DNA of 64,000 nucleotides from Bog-756 sp050014755 (GCA_050014755.1 JBEKCS010000009.1:1-64000), one strand, 5' to 3'; positions 24,838 through 33,494 are shown, numbered from the stretch's first letter. Program-made: numbers and translations. The notes: generated from the sequence alone by a model not told the origin.

Positions 24838-26484
24838 ATGAGCACCTTCAACCTGGCCGACATGTTCGAGGCCTCCGTCGACGCGTACGGAGACCGTGAG
24901 TACGTGGTTGCCGCGGGCGAGCGCCGCACCTATGCCCAGATGGAGGAGCGGGCCAACCGACTGGCCCACTACCTCGCCTCCCAGGGCATCGGCCCGGGGG
25001 ACCACGTGGGGATCTACGCCCTCAACAGCGTCGAGTGGGTCGAGACGGCGTGGGCCGTGTTCAAGCTCCGGGCGATCTGGATCAACATCAACTACCGCTA
25101 CGTCAAGGACGAGCTCCGCTATCTCTTCACCAATGCCGACCTGGTCGCGCTCGTCCACCAGGCCGAGTTCGCTCCCCAGGTGGCGGACCTACTACCCGAG
25201 CTGCCCGACCTGCGCCTGGTGATCGGCATCGACGACGGCTCCGGAGTCCCCCTCGGCAGCACCACGGTGCCCTACGAGGAGGCGCTGGCCGCCGGCTCCC
25301 CCGAGCGCGACTTCGCCCCCCGTTCGGGTGACGACTATTACATCCTCTACACCGGCGGCACCACCGGGATGCCCAAGGGCGTGGTCTGGCGTCACGAGGA
25401 CGTCTTCTACGCACTGGGCGGCGGTGTCGACCCGAGCACCAATACCCGGGTGCGGACGCCCGAGGAGATGGTGGAGAAGGGACGGGGCGGGGCGCTCACC
25501 CTGCTGCCCATCGCCCCGCTCATGCACGGCGCCACCCAGTGGTGCATCATGGGCCAGAGCTTCGTGGGCAACCGGACCATCCTCGTCCCCAAGTTCGACC
25601 CCCACGAGGTGTGGCGGCTCATCGAGGCCGAGAAGGCCAATTCACTAATGATCACCGGGGACGCCATGGGCAAGCCCCTGATCGAGGCCCTCGACGAACC
25701 CGGCGCCTCCTACGACCTGTCCTCGCTGCTGGCCGTCACGTCGTCCGCCGCGTTGTTCTCGGCCCCGGTGAAGGACGAGTTCTTCCGGCACTTCCCGAAC
25801 CTGGTCATCGTCGACGCCATCGGTTCGTCGGAGTCCGGGAACAACGGCATGGCCACCATGACCAAGGGGGGAACGGCCATGAAGAGCGGCCCCACGGTGA
25901 GCGTGCTGGGGGACACCGTCGTGTTCGACGAGGAGCTGGTACCCGTGGTGCCGGGCTCGGGGACCGTCGGGAAGATCGCCCGCTCCGGCGACATCCCCGT
26001 CGGCTACTACAACGACCCGGTCAAGACCGCCGAGGTGTTCATCCACGTCGACGGCAAGCGCTACGTGATGCCGGGCGACTTCGCCACCATCGAGGAGGAC
26101 GGGACGATCACGCTCCTCGGCCGTGGCTCCGTCTCGATCAATTCGGGTGGCGAGAAGATCTTCCCCGAAGAGGTCGAATCGGCCGTGCGCTCCCACCCGG
26201 CCGTGCTCGACGCCATCGTGGTCGGCGCCCCGGACGAGCGGTGGGGCCAGCGGGTGGCGGCCATCATCCAGCCCCGTGGGGACCACCATCCCACCCTCGA
26301 GGAGATCCAGGTCCACTGCCGGGACGCCATCGCCGGCTACAAGGTCCCCCGCCAGCTCCACGTGGTGGAGACCATCGAGCGGTCACCCAGCGGGAAGCCC
26401 GACTACCGGTGGGCCGCCGGGATCGTCGCCGAGGTGCCCAAGGAGACCGACAGCGGGGGCGACCGCACCGCTGCAGGTTCGTGA
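24838..26484 (+). CDS. fadD19: Acyl-CoA synthetase, FadD19-like (sterol side-chain CoA ligase)
   Basis: A 548-residue adenylate-forming CoA ligase. P-loop YTGGTTGMPKGVVWRHEDV, then PIAPLMHGATQWC, the SSAALFS segment, IGSSESGNNG, GDFATIEEDGTITLLGRGSVSINSGGEKIFPEEVE and the catalytic-Lys region RSPSGKPDYRWA. The WRHED and DYRW signatures and the overall pattern closely follow mycobacterial FadD19, which activates the C27 side chain of (C24-branched) sterols. A KstR-like box overlaps the promoter, and a full side-chain operon lies 12-18 kb away. Exact substrate is inferred. Confidence 0.82.
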   Translation: MSTFNLADMFEASVDAYGDREYVVAAGERRTYAQMEERANRLAHYLASQGIGPGDHVGIYALNSVEWVETAWAVFKLRAIWININYRYVKDELRYLFTNADLVALVHQAEFAPQVADLLPELPDLRLVIGIDDGSGVPLGSTTVPYEEALAAGSPERDFAPRSGDDYYILYTGGTTGMPKGVVWRHEDVFYALGGGVDPSTNTRVRTPEEMVEKGRGGALTLLPIAPLMHGATQWCIMGQSFVGNRTILVPKFDPHEVWRLIEAEKANSLMITGDAMGKPLIEALDEPGASYDLSSLLAVTSSAALFSAPVKDEFFRHFPNLVIVDAIGSSESGNNGMATMTKGGTAMKSGPTVSVLGDTVVFDEELVPVVPGSGTVGKIARSGDIPVGYYNDPVKTAEVFIHVDGKRYVMPGDFATIEEDGTITLLGRGSVSINSGGEKIFPEEVESAVRSHPAVLDAIVVGAPDERWGQRVAAIIQPRGDHHPTLEEIQVHCRDAIAGYKVPRQLHVVETIERSPSGKPDYRWAAGIVAEVPKETDSGGDRTAAGS

Positions 26485-26502
26485 CGGACACGGGGGGCAT
26501 CT

Positions 26503-27138
26503 GTGCCGGTTGATCTCGCCGGCGTCGCCGCGCCCGGGCAGACCGCGGTCCTGACCATGGAGATCCAACGAGGGGTCATCGGCGACCTGTCCGCCTTCCC
26601 CCAGCTCGCCGAGGCGGCGCAGCGGGTGGGGGTCGTGGCGAACACCGCCCGCGTCCTGCACGCCGCCCGCGCGCTCGGCGTTCCCGTCGTCCACTGCACC
26701 GCGGAGTTCCGGGCCGACCGGGCCGGGTCGACGGTGAACTGCCAGCTGATCGCCGCCATGGTCCGCAATCCCGACCACCTCCTGGCCGGCACCCCGGCGA
26801 CCGAGCTGGTCGACGGGCTCGGACCGGAGCCCGTCGACATGGTCTGCTCCCGGCTGCACGGGGTCTCACCCTTCTCGGGGACCTCGCTCGACACCTGGCT
26901 GCGCAGCCTGGGCGTGCGCACCGTGGTGGCCACCGGGGTGTCGGTCAACCTCGGCGTCCTCGGCCTGGCCATCGAGGCATGCAACCTCGGCTACCAGGTG
27001 GTGGTCCCCCGGGACGCGGTCGCCGGCATCCCGGCCGACTATGCGGACGCCGTGCTCGACAACACCTTCCCGCTCATCGCCACGCTGACCACGGTGGACG
27101 ACCTCCTCGACGCCTGGGGCGCGACCGCCCCGTCGTGA
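26503..27138 (+). CDS. Isochorismatase-fold protein lacking the catalytic triad
   Basis: A 211-residue Rossmann-like cysteine-hydrolase fold. Where the family has a catalytic Asp (ID-x-Q) this protein has Glu (LTMEIQRGV); where it has Lys it reads CSRLHGVSPFSGTSLD; and the nucleophilic Cys is replaced by Gly in VATGVSVNLGVLGLAIEA. With all three residues changed it is unlikely to be a hydrolase of the usual type and may bind a ligand or use other chemistry. The GTG start is 18 nt after fadD19, so it is probably co-transcribed with it, which hints at a role linked to acyl-CoA metabolism. Fold high, function unknown. Confidence 0.65.
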   Translation: MPVDLAGVAAPGQTAVLTMEIQRGVIGDLSAFPQLAEAAQRVGVVANTARVLHAARALGVPVVHCTAEFRADRAGSTVNCQLIAAMVRNPDHLLAGTPATELVDGLGPEPVDMVCSRLHGVSPFSGTSLDTWLRSLGVRTVVATGVSVNLGVLGLAIEACNLGYQVVVPRDAVAGIPADYADAVLDNTFPLIATLTTVDDLLDAWGATAPS

Positions 27139-27279
27139 CGCCTCCAGCACCCTGACCCGTCCGGGCTGACCGGTCGGACGGGGTTGGTGGACCCATCGGA
27201 GTTCGGCGGGGTCTGCAGGTGTGACCGCATCCGTGATCGCTCGGGAATTGCCTGCCCCGACCGAATCCTCGGGGATACG

Positions 27280-27870
27280 GTGAACGCCGTGGATCTCCCA
27301 GAGCTACTGGTCGTGGACGCCGGTGAATGGCGAAGGTGGCTGAGCGCCCATCACGCCGATTCACTAGGTGTCTGGCTGGTACTGGCAAAAAAGGGATCGG
27401 TCCGTCCGACGACCGTCTCGTACGACGAGGCACTTGACGAGGCGATCTGCTTCGGCTGGATCGACGGCCAATTGGGGCGTCGTGACACCGCGACGTTCAG
27501 GCGACGCTTCACGCCTCGAGGAGCTCGCAGCCCGTGGTCTCAACGGAACGCCGCCATCGCTGAACGGCTGATCGCCACTGGCCGAATGCATCGATCCGGT
27601 GAAGGGGAGGTGCGGAAGGCGAAGGAGGACGGTCGATGGGAGGCCGCCTATGCCGGGCAAGCCAGCATCGAGGTGCCGGAGGATCTTCTCGCTGCCCTGA
27701 GTGCCGATCCTGGCGCGCAGGCGATGTTCGAGATGCTCACCAGAGCGAACCGGTACGCCATCCTCTACCGGATCGGAAACGCCAAGAAACCCGAAACCCG
27801 CTCCAGGCGCATCGGCCAGTTTGTCGAGATGTTGTCCCGTGGTGAGACCATCCACCCCCAGGGGCCATGA
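27280..27870 (+). CDS. YdeI/OmpD-associated (bacteriocin-protection) family protein
   Basis: A 196-residue cytoplasmic protein. The run SLGVWLVLAKKGSVRP, VSYDEALDEAICFGWIDGQLG, DTATFRRRFTPRGARSPWSQRN and then SADPGAQAMFEMLTRANRYAILYRIGNAKKPETRSRRI follows the YdeI family, linked in enterobacteria to peptide/polymyxin tolerance but without known chemistry. The GTG at 27280 was chosen; the upstream in-frame extension (from 27184) is non-conserved. Codon use is visibly less GC-biased than in neighbouring genes, which could indicate acquisition. It ends before a strong terminator at 27897. Confidence 0.75.
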   Translation: MNAVDLPELLVVDAGEWRRWLSAHHADSLGVWLVLAKKGSVRPTTVSYDEALDEAICFGWIDGQLGRRDTATFRRRFTPRGARSPWSQRNAAIAERLIATGRMHRSGEGEVRKAKEDGRWEAAYAGQASIEVPEDLLAALSADPGAQAMFEMLTRANRYAILYRIGNAKKPETRSRRIGQFVEMLSRGETIHPQGP

Positions 27871-27896
27871 TCACCCGGGGAGAAGAGTCGCTGCTC

Positions 27897-27938
27897 CCGG
27901 AATGTGCCCCGTCGCCGGACGGGTGAGGAACATTCCGG
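27897..27938. terminator. Nested hairpin terminator between convergent genes
   Basis: An outer 9-bp stem CCGGAATGT/ACATTCCGG encloses a second perfect stem CCCGTC/GACGGG with a 4-nt loop. It lies between the YdeI-like gene and the convergent LLM gene. Confidence 0.65.
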
Positions 27939-28038
27939 TCGACCTGACTTCGAGCGCTCTCTGTCGCGAACGGCGGACCGGCTGAAATCCAAGACGCCCG
28001 ATCGTGCCGGTCAGTCGGCGTAGCGCCGCAGACCGGGC

Positions 28039-29259
28039 TCAGAACGTGCGGGTGCCGTCCAGTTGGATGAGGGCGTTGGTGGGAAGCCCGGGAACCGAGA
28101 TGTCCGGCACGTCGTATCCGAAGTCGGGGAACTTCCGCTGGGCGGTGGCCCGGTACCGGGTGGTCGAGTGGACCTCGTCCTTGTCGAACTCGGGGATCAC
28201 CTTGGTGCCGAAGACCTCGAGCATCTCGAGGACCTCGTCGTGCTCCAGCGAATCGCTCGGCAGGCCGAAGACCACCTGGTCGCAGCCGACTTCCTGGTAC
28301 CGCTCCAGCTGTTCGGCCACCTCTTCGGGGTTGCCGCACAGCAGCCACCCCTCGTCGATCAGCCGGTCGAGCGCGTCGTAGTCGGCCACTCCCGGAATGG
28401 TGGCCGGCCAGGTGGGCGCATAGTCGGGCTTCGGCATGGTGTCGTGGTAGAGGCAGACCAGTGAGTACAGGTAGCCCCGGTAGTGACGGAGCGCGATCTT
28501 CCGGGCCCGGTCGCGGTCGGACAGGCAGATCACCGAGTTGGTGATCATGACGTTGTCGTTCATGAACTGGCCGATGGGCTCGGTGCAGTTGGCGATGCCC
28601 TCCTTGTAGGAGTCGATGCGTCCCTTGAGGGAGAAGACCGGCTCGAAGTTGAAGGCGATGGCGCCGATGCCCATCTGGCCGGCCGTGGTGAAGGTCCCCG
28701 GGTTGCCGCAGGCCACCCAGATCGGCGGGTGGCCCTTTCCGTACGGCTTCGGGAGGATGTTGTGCGGGGTCGGCACGGTGAAGCTCTCGCCCTCGAACAT
28801 GTAGTCACGCTGCTCCCACATGCGGGGGATCTCGCGGACGACCTCGTTCCACTCCGCCTTGGTGGAGTCCTTGTCCATGATGTTGAAGGAGCGCATCTCG
28901 TGGCTGCCCGCCCCGCGTCCGGTGCCCCACTCGAACCGGTTCCGGGTCACGTGGTCGAGCATGGCGGCACGCTCGGCATAACGGACCGGGTGCTCCTTGC
29001 GGGGGCTCAGGCTGTTGATGCCCGTGCCCAGGTGGATGCGTGAGGTCCGGGCGGCCACGTAGCCCATGACCACCTCGGGGGCGGACATGTGGGAGTACTC
29101 CGTGAGGGAGTGGTGCTCGCCGAACCAGGCGTACTTCCAATTGTAGAGGTCCGCCTTGATGCCGAACTCGAGCTCGCGCTCGAGCATGAGGTGCTCGGCA
29201 TCGGTGTCTCGGGACGCCGCCCCGGGGAGATAGCCGTTGATGAAGACTCCGAACTCCAT
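28039..29259 (-). CDS. LLM-class flavin-dependent oxidoreductase (bacterial luciferase-like)
   Basis: A 406-residue TIM-barrel monooxygenase-like protein. Recognisable parts: MEFGVFINGYLPG start, KYAWFGEHHSLTEYS, SRIHLGTGINSLSPRKEHP, WGTGRGAGSHEM, and PPIWVACGNPGTFTTAGQMG-like segments. The cofactor (FMN or F420) is not decided by the sequence I can read. The ATG (29259) follows GAGGAG. It diverges from fadD17, sharing a perfect KstR-type operator (29323-29336), so it is probably part of sterol or lipid catabolism. The exact reaction is unknown. Confidence 0.8.
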   Translation of the reverse strand: MEFGVFINGYLPGAASRDTDAEHLMLERELEFGIKADLYNWKYAWFGEHHSLTEYSHMSAPEVVMGYVAARTSRIHLGTGINSLSPRKEHPVRYAERAAMLDHVTRNRFEWGTGRGAGSHEMRSFNIMDKDSTKAEWNEVVREIPRMWEQRDYMFEGESFTVPTPHNILPKPYGKGHPPIWVACGNPGTFTTAGQMGIGAIAFNFEPVFSLKGRIDSYKEGIANCTEPIGQFMNDNVMITNSVICLSDRDRARKIALRHYRGYLYSLVCLYHDTMPKPDYAPTWPATIPGVADYDALDRLIDEGWLLCGNPEEVAEQLERYQEVGCDQVVFGLPSDSLEHDEVLEMLEVFGTKVIPEFDKDEVHSTTRYRATAQRKFPDFGYDVPDISVPGLPTNALIQLDGTRTF

Positions 29260-29322
29260 AAACAGGGCTCCTCTCGGTTGCGCGAATCGGTGATCCGAAC
29301 GGTAACAGGACCCCTGATAAAT

Positions 29323-29336
29323 TGCAACGTGTTGCA
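29323..29336. promoter_or_regulatory. KstR-type operator between the divergent LLM and fadD17 genes
   Basis: TGCAACGTGTTGCA matches the mycobacterial KstR consensus TNNAACNNGTTNNA at every defined position and is a near-perfect palindrome (6-bp arms, GT centre). It lies 64 nt from the LLM start and 81 nt from the fadD17 start, so it can control both. Confidence 0.65.
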
Positions 29337-29416
29337 GATTTGTGCCTAGCCTGGCGCCCGGGTGACCCCGTGTTCCCGGAACCGGCGTACTGTCGCCTAC
29401 GACCCAGGGGGAACCG

Positions 29417-31081
29417 ATGCTCACGATCGACCGAATGATCCGGGACCGCGCCGGCGACGCCCGTGTCGGCCTCGCGTTCTCCGATCGTACATGGACCCAC
29501 GACCAGGTGGTCCAGGCCCAGGCCGATCGGGCCGCGGTCCTGCTCTCGCTCCGCCGGCCCGGTCCGTTCCACGTGGCGCTGCTGATGGACAACGTGCCGG
29601 AATACGTGTTCTGGATGGGCGGGGCCGCGCTGGCCGGAGCCGTGGTCGTCGGGGGCAACCCCACCCATCGCGGCGACGAGCTCGCCCGCGACCTGGCCCA
29701 CACCGAGTGCCAGCTGCTCGTGACCAACGCGACCTACCGTGGACTGGTCGAGGGCCACGATCTCGGTCCCGCCCTCCCCGTCGACCGCATCCTGGTGGTG
29801 GACGATCCGTCGGGCGACATCGGCGGGGCCGGCACCCCGTACGGCGACCTGGTGGGCGCGTTCGCCGGCAGTCCCCTTCCCGACCAGGACGCCGTGGGCG
29901 TGACCGAGGAGAGCCTGGGTCTCCTGCTGTTCACCTCCGGTACTTCCGGCGCACCCAAGGCCTGCCTGTGCACCCAGGGCCGCCTCGCCCGCATCGGATC
30001 CACCGTGGCCCAGATGTTCAGCCTCACGGCCGACGACGTCTGCTACCTGGCGATGCCGCTCTTCCATTCCAACGCGCTGATGGCGGGTTGGGCGCCCGCC
30101 CTCTCCGCCGGCGCCACCGCAGCCCTGCGCGAGCGGTTCAGCGCCTCCCAGTTCCTCGTCGACGTCCGGCGCTACGGCGTCACCTACTTCAACTACGTCG
30201 GCAAGCCGCTGTCGTACGTCCTGGCCACCCCGGAGCGCCCCGACGACGCCGACAACCCCCTCCGACGCTGCTTCGGGAACGAGGCGGCCGAGGCCGACGT
30301 CGCCCGGTTCGCGGAACGCTTCGACTGCGCCGTGCAGGACGCCTACGGCTCCACCGAGGGCGGTGCCGCCGTGCAACGCACACCGGACACCCCGAGGGGC
30401 GCACTGGGCCGGGCGCTCCCCGGCACCGTGATCATCAACCCGGAGACCGGCGAGGAATGTCCCCGTGCCGAGTTCGACAACCACGGCCGCCTGCTCAACG
30501 CCGAGCAGGCCATCGGTGAGATGGTGAGCCAGACCGGCGGCGCGGGATTCGAGGGCTACTGGCGCAACGCCGAGGCGGAGCAGGCCCGGGTGAAGAACGG
30601 CTGGTACTGGACGGGCGACCTCGCCTACCGCGACCACGACGACTTCTTCTACTTCGGTGGGCGCGACTACGACTGGCTGCGGGTCGACGGCGAGAACTTC
30701 GCGTCGGCACCGGTGGAGGGCATCCTGCAGCGGCACCCCGATGTGGTGCTCGCCTCGGTGTACGCCGTCCCCGACACCGTGGTCGGCGACCAGGTCATGG
30801 CCACCCTGCTCCTCCACGAGGGGTGCATCTTCGACCCCCGGGGATTCGCGGCATTCCTGGATGGTGAGTCCGACATGGGGACCAAGTGGGCGCCCCGGTA
30901 CGTACGGGTCACCGACCAGCTCCCGGTCACCGCCACCACCAAGGTGCTCAAGCGGGTCCTGCGCAACGAGGGGTGGCACTGCGTGGAGCCGGTGTGGTGG
31001 CGACCCGAGAAGGACGCCCCGTACCGCCGCCTCGAACCTGCCGACATCGAGGAGCTGGACCGGGTCATCGCCGAGCGCTGA
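29417..31081 (+). CDS. fadD17: Acyl-CoA ligase, FadD17-like
   Basis: A 554-residue adenylate-forming ligase. Its core reads LLLFTSGTSGAPKACLCT, DDVCYLAMPLFHSNALMAGW, FSASQFLVDVRRYGVTYFNY, VGKPLSYVLATPERPDDADN, DAYGSTEGGAAV and WYWTGDLAYRD, which is very like mycobacterial FadD17, a KstR-regulon steroid-CoA ligase. Residues ~430-550 form the C-terminal lid with VDGENFASAPVEGIL and TTKVLKRVL. The start ATG follows a GGGGG site. It diverges from an LLM gene with a perfect KstR-type operator between, and ends before a convergent terminator. Confidence 0.82.
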   Translation: MLTIDRMIRDRAGDARVGLAFSDRTWTHDQVVQAQADRAAVLLSLRRPGPFHVALLMDNVPEYVFWMGGAALAGAVVVGGNPTHRGDELARDLAHTECQLLVTNATYRGLVEGHDLGPALPVDRILVVDDPSGDIGGAGTPYGDLVGAFAGSPLPDQDAVGVTEESLGLLLFTSGTSGAPKACLCTQGRLARIGSTVAQMFSLTADDVCYLAMPLFHSNALMAGWAPALSAGATAALRERFSASQFLVDVRRYGVTYFNYVGKPLSYVLATPERPDDADNPLRRCFGNEAAEADVARFAERFDCAVQDAYGSTEGGAAVQRTPDTPRGALGRALPGTVIINPETGEECPRAEFDNHGRLLNAEQAIGEMVSQTGGAGFEGYWRNAEAEQARVKNGWYWTGDLAYRDHDDFFYFGGRDYDWLRVDGENFASAPVEGILQRHPDVVLASVYAVPDTVVGDQVMATLLLHEGCIFDPRGFAAFLDGESDMGTKWAPRYVRVTDQLPVTATTKVLKRVLRNEGWHCVEPVWWRPEKDAPYRRLEPADIEELDRVIAER

Positions 31082-31110
31082 ACCGTGGTCACCGCTTGAG
31101 CTGGGCACAC

Positions 31111-31153
31111 CCCTGCGGGCGGCACCGGAACCGGTCCGGCACCACCCGCAGGG
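31111..31153. terminator. Terminator between fadD17 and the convergent secreted-propeller gene
   Basis: Perfect arms CCCTGCGGG (31111-31119) and CCCGCAGGG (31145-31153); the interior ACCGGAACCGGT/CCGG can fold further. Confidence 0.5.
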
Positions 31154-31187
31154 ACGCACTGACACGGGCGGCGGACTCGCCGCCTCG

Positions 31188-32339
31188 CTACCAGGATCCG
31201 CCGACGGCGATCCCCTCGAGGCCGGTGTGGCCGGGCAGCTCGGGCGCGACCGACCCGGTCGACACCAGTGAGCCGTCGGGCTGCACGGCAAAGGTGTCCA
31301 CGAGGTCGCTGCCGCCGGTCTCGACGTACAGCGAGCGGCCGTCGGGTGACGTGGTCAGGTCGATCGGGCCGGCGTCGGTGGTCGTGTTGGCCACGATCTT
31401 CGGCGTACCGTCCGCACCCACCGTGTAGCTGGTGACGTCGGCGCTACCGGCATTGTCACCGAAGAAGTAGGTCCCGTTCGTGGCCACCCAGCACAGCGCG
31501 GCCAGGCCGTCGGTCGTGGACCCGAGCTCGGTGATGGTTCCACTGCCCGCCACCGAGTAGGTGGTCAGCGCGCTGGTCCCCGCCTCGGTCACCACCAGGT
31601 CACCCGAGTGGTCGAACGTGAACCCGAACGGGACCGGAGTCGCCGACGGGTTCACCACCGGGCCACCGGACACGCCACCGAACCAGTTCAGATTGAACAC
31701 GTCGATGTCGCTCCCGTTCGCCTTGGTCGTGACCACCAGCTGGCGGCCGTCGGGGGTGAAACCGATCTGGCCGGGGGTGTTGAGGAACGCAGGGGTGAGT
31801 CCCGGCGTCAGCCCGAGCGACCGGTTGCTGCCCGGGATGGGCGTCAGCGAGTCGGCGAAGTAGCCCTGGATCGACCCGGTGCCACCGCCGTTCAGTACGT
31901 AGATGGCATCGCCGCGCACGGCCACGCTGACCGGCGTCGTCCCACCCGAGGGCACGACCCTCGGCGCGCTCAGCCGACCGCCGAAGGCATGGAAGACCGA
32001 GATGGTGTTGCTACCTCCGTTGACCGCGACCAGCAGGCCGTCAGCCGGATCGGCGGCAAGTCCACCCTGGGACGCCAGCTTGTCCACAACGGCGCCGGGT
32101 ACGGCCACACCGAACCCGCCCGTGTCGGTGCGGCCCACCTCCACGAGCCCGCCCCGGGCATCGGGCAGATAGGTCACCACCTGGTTTCCGGTCGGATCGT
32201 TGGTCTGCACGTAGACCGGTGCATCGGAGCGGAAGGGGGCATTGGGCAAGCCGTCGGCACCGGCCACCGAGGGCAGGCAGAGGGCGGTCACGGTGGCGAC
32301 TGCGCCAGCCAGGGCAGCCAGCTTGAGGGTACGTTTCAT
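31188..32339 (-). CDS. Secreted beta-propeller protein, lactonase/YVTN-like
   Basis: A 383-residue exported protein: a signal peptide MKRTLKLAALAGAVATVTAL ending at VAGA (~28), followed by roughly seven repeats of the YVTN/lactonase type (LVAVNGGSNTISVFHAFGG, YVLNGGGTGSIQGYF, TPDGRQLVVTTKANGSDIDVF, TSPDGRSLYVETGGSDLVDTF). No membrane anchor is seen. The ATG has AAGGAG about 6 nt upstream. Its upstream region carries a TGTAAC-type motif that also occurs before the ECF sigma gene on the other strand, so it may belong to that sigma factor's regulon. The substrate is unknown. Confidence 0.75.
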   Translation of the reverse strand: MKRTLKLAALAGAVATVTALCLPSVAGADGLPNAPFRSDAPVYVQTNDPTGNQVVTYLPDARGGLVEVGRTDTGGFGVAVPGAVVDKLASQGGLAADPADGLLVAVNGGSNTISVFHAFGGRLSAPRVVPSGGTTPVSVAVRGDAIYVLNGGGTGSIQGYFADSLTPIPGSNRSLGLTPGLTPAFLNTPGQIGFTPDGRQLVVTTKANGSDIDVFNLNWFGGVSGGPVVNPSATPVPFGFTFDHSGDLVVTEAGTSALTTYSVAGSGTITELGSTTDGLAALCWVATNGTYFFGDNAGSADVTSYTVGADGTPKIVANTTTDAGPIDLTTSPDGRSLYVETGGSDLVDTFAVQPDGSLVSTGSVAPELPGHTGLEGIAVGGSW

Positions 32340-32374
32340 GGGATCTCCTTGAGGTGGACAGGATTGTCACTCCA

Positions 32375-32402
32375 CTGTCCGCGACGACCCGGGCTCGTTA
32401 CA
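32375..32402 (-). promoter_or_regulatory. Candidate ECF promoter of the secreted-propeller gene
   Basis: TGTAAC, a 16-nt spacer and GGACAG on the minus strand, ~35 nt before the start codon. Similar to the element preceding the sigma gene. Confidence 0.35.
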
Positions 32403-32455
32403 GTGCCCTCCGGCCCTCGACGCGACCCGCCCCATCAGTGCGTCGGTGCTCCCCC

Positions 32456-32484
32456 TGTAACGGTGTGACCGGGCGACCGGACTG
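32456..32484 (+). promoter_or_regulatory. Candidate autoregulated ECF promoter of the sigma gene
   Basis: TGTAAC, a 17-nt spacer and GGACTG on the plus strand, ~115 nt before the sigma ATG. Confidence 0.35.
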
Positions 32485-32585
32485 CACACCGTGTCAATTG
32501 CACCCGCTGTGGAATCCGCATTCGGCCCCGACCGTGGTGTCCGTGCGCAGGTGAATGGCGCACCCCAGCGCAGGCACGCTCGGCC

Positions 32586-32591
32586 TAGGGT
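32586..32591 (+). promoter_or_regulatory. -10 element of a possible leaderless sigma-gene transcript
   Basis: TAGGGT lies 7 nt before the ATG at 32599; no ribosome binding site is visible. Confidence 0.35.
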
Positions 32592-32598
32592 GCATCCC

Positions 32599-33195
32599 AT
32601 GGAGTCCGACGCCGAGCTGCTCGCCCGCCTCCGGCGCGGCGACGAGTCGGCATTCCTCGCACTGGTGGCCCGGTACAACGGATCGCTCCTCCGTCTCGCC
32701 CGCACTTTCGTCCCGAGCGACGCGGTGGCCGAGGAGGCGGTCCAGGACACGTGGATGGGCGTCGTGCGCGGGGTCGACCGGTTCGAGGGCCGGTCCTCGT
32801 TCAAGACGTGGCTGTTCCGGATCCTGGTCAACCGGGCGCGGACGGCCGGCGTGCGCGAGCACCGCCACCTGCCCCTCGACCCCACCGGACCTACTGTCAG
32901 CGCCGACCGGTTCGACGCGTCGGGTGCCTGGGCCGACCCCGTCGTCCCGTGGGAGTCGGGCGTCGACGACCGGCTGGTCGCCGCCTCGTGGGCACCTACT
33001 CTGAAGGAGGCGATCGACGCGCTCCCCGACGGCCAGCGCGACGTGGTGATCCTCCGGGACGTGGAAGGTCTCCCGAGTACCGACGTGTGCGAGGTGCTGG
33101 GCATCACCGAGGGGAACCAGCGGGTCCTCCTCCATCGGGGTCGGAGCCGCCTCCGGGCTGAGCTGGCCGACGAGTTCGAGACCAGGGGGCGATGA
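32599..33195 (+). CDS. ECF-type RNA polymerase sigma factor
   Basis: A 198-residue sigma-70 family protein with region 2 (ESAFLALVARYNGSLLRLAR, AEEAVQDTWMGVVRGVDRFEGRSSFKTWLFRILVNRA) and region 4 (LKEAIDALPDGQRDVVILRDVEGLPSTDVCEVLGITEGNQ in several pieces, RVLLHRGRSRLR), and no region 3, as in ECF factors. ATG 32599 gives the normal start just before region 2. The stop overlaps the gene for a small zinc-finger anti-sigma factor by 4 nt (ATGA), indicating one regulatory unit. Its regulon probably includes its own gene and the divergent secreted protein (shared TGTAAC motif). Confidence 0.9.
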   Translation: MESDAELLARLRRGDESAFLALVARYNGSLLRLARTFVPSDAVAEEAVQDTWMGVVRGVDRFEGRSSFKTWLFRILVNRARTAGVREHRHLPLDPTGPTVSADRFDASGAWADPVVPWESGVDDRLVAASWAPTLKEAIDALPDGQRDVVILRDVEGLPSTDVCEVLGITEGNQRVLLHRGRSRLRAELADEFETRGR

Positions 33196-33470
33196 TGGCG
33201 CTCGTACGACGTCGAGAGGACCTTGTCTGCCAGCAGGTCGTCGAGCTGGTGACCGACTACATCGAGGGGGCACTACCCCGCCGGGAGCGCAGACGCTTCG
33301 AACGCCATCTCCGGAACTGCCCGAACTGCACGGCCTACCTCGAGCAGATGCGGGTGACCATCGCCACCGCGGGCACGCTCGGTCCCGAGGACTTCACCCC
33401 CGAGGCCCGGGACGAGTTCACCGAGCTGTTCCGTGCGTGGCGCGCCGAGGATCCCGACGATGCGGACTGA
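33192..33470 (+). CDS. Small zinc-finger (zf-HC2/ZAS) anti-sigma factor
   Basis: A 92-residue cytoplasmic protein with the ZAS motif HLRNCPNC (His-x3-Cys-x2-Cys) near 37-44 and a preceding amphipathic helix ending RRERRRFERHL. There is no membrane helix, so it may sense a redox or cytosolic signal rather than an envelope one. It would bind the ECF sigma factor whose gene overlaps its start. The C-terminal ~40 residues are acidic and show no recognised domain. Confidence 0.85.
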   Translation: MMALVRRREDLVCQQVVELVTDYIEGALPRRERRRFERHLRNCPNCTAYLEQMRVTIATAGTLGPEDFTPEARDEFTELFRAWRAEDPDDAD

Positions 33471-33494
33471 TTCGCCCCGGGCGACCGGATCCGG

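Larger units (their letters stand above)
32340..32598. other. Divergent intergenic region between the propeller gene and the ECF sigma gene
   Basis: 259 nt with no coding frame. It contains matching promoter-like elements on both strands (32375-32402 minus; 32456-32484 plus) and a TAGGGT hexamer 7 nt before the sigma ATG. Confidence 0.6.

Noticed and set aside
28805..31291. Very long antisense frame opposite fadD17 and the LLM gene
   Set aside because: It is a reverse-strand shadow produced by GC-rich third positions; composition (Arg/Gly/His-rich) is unlike a protein and it overlaps well-supported genes.
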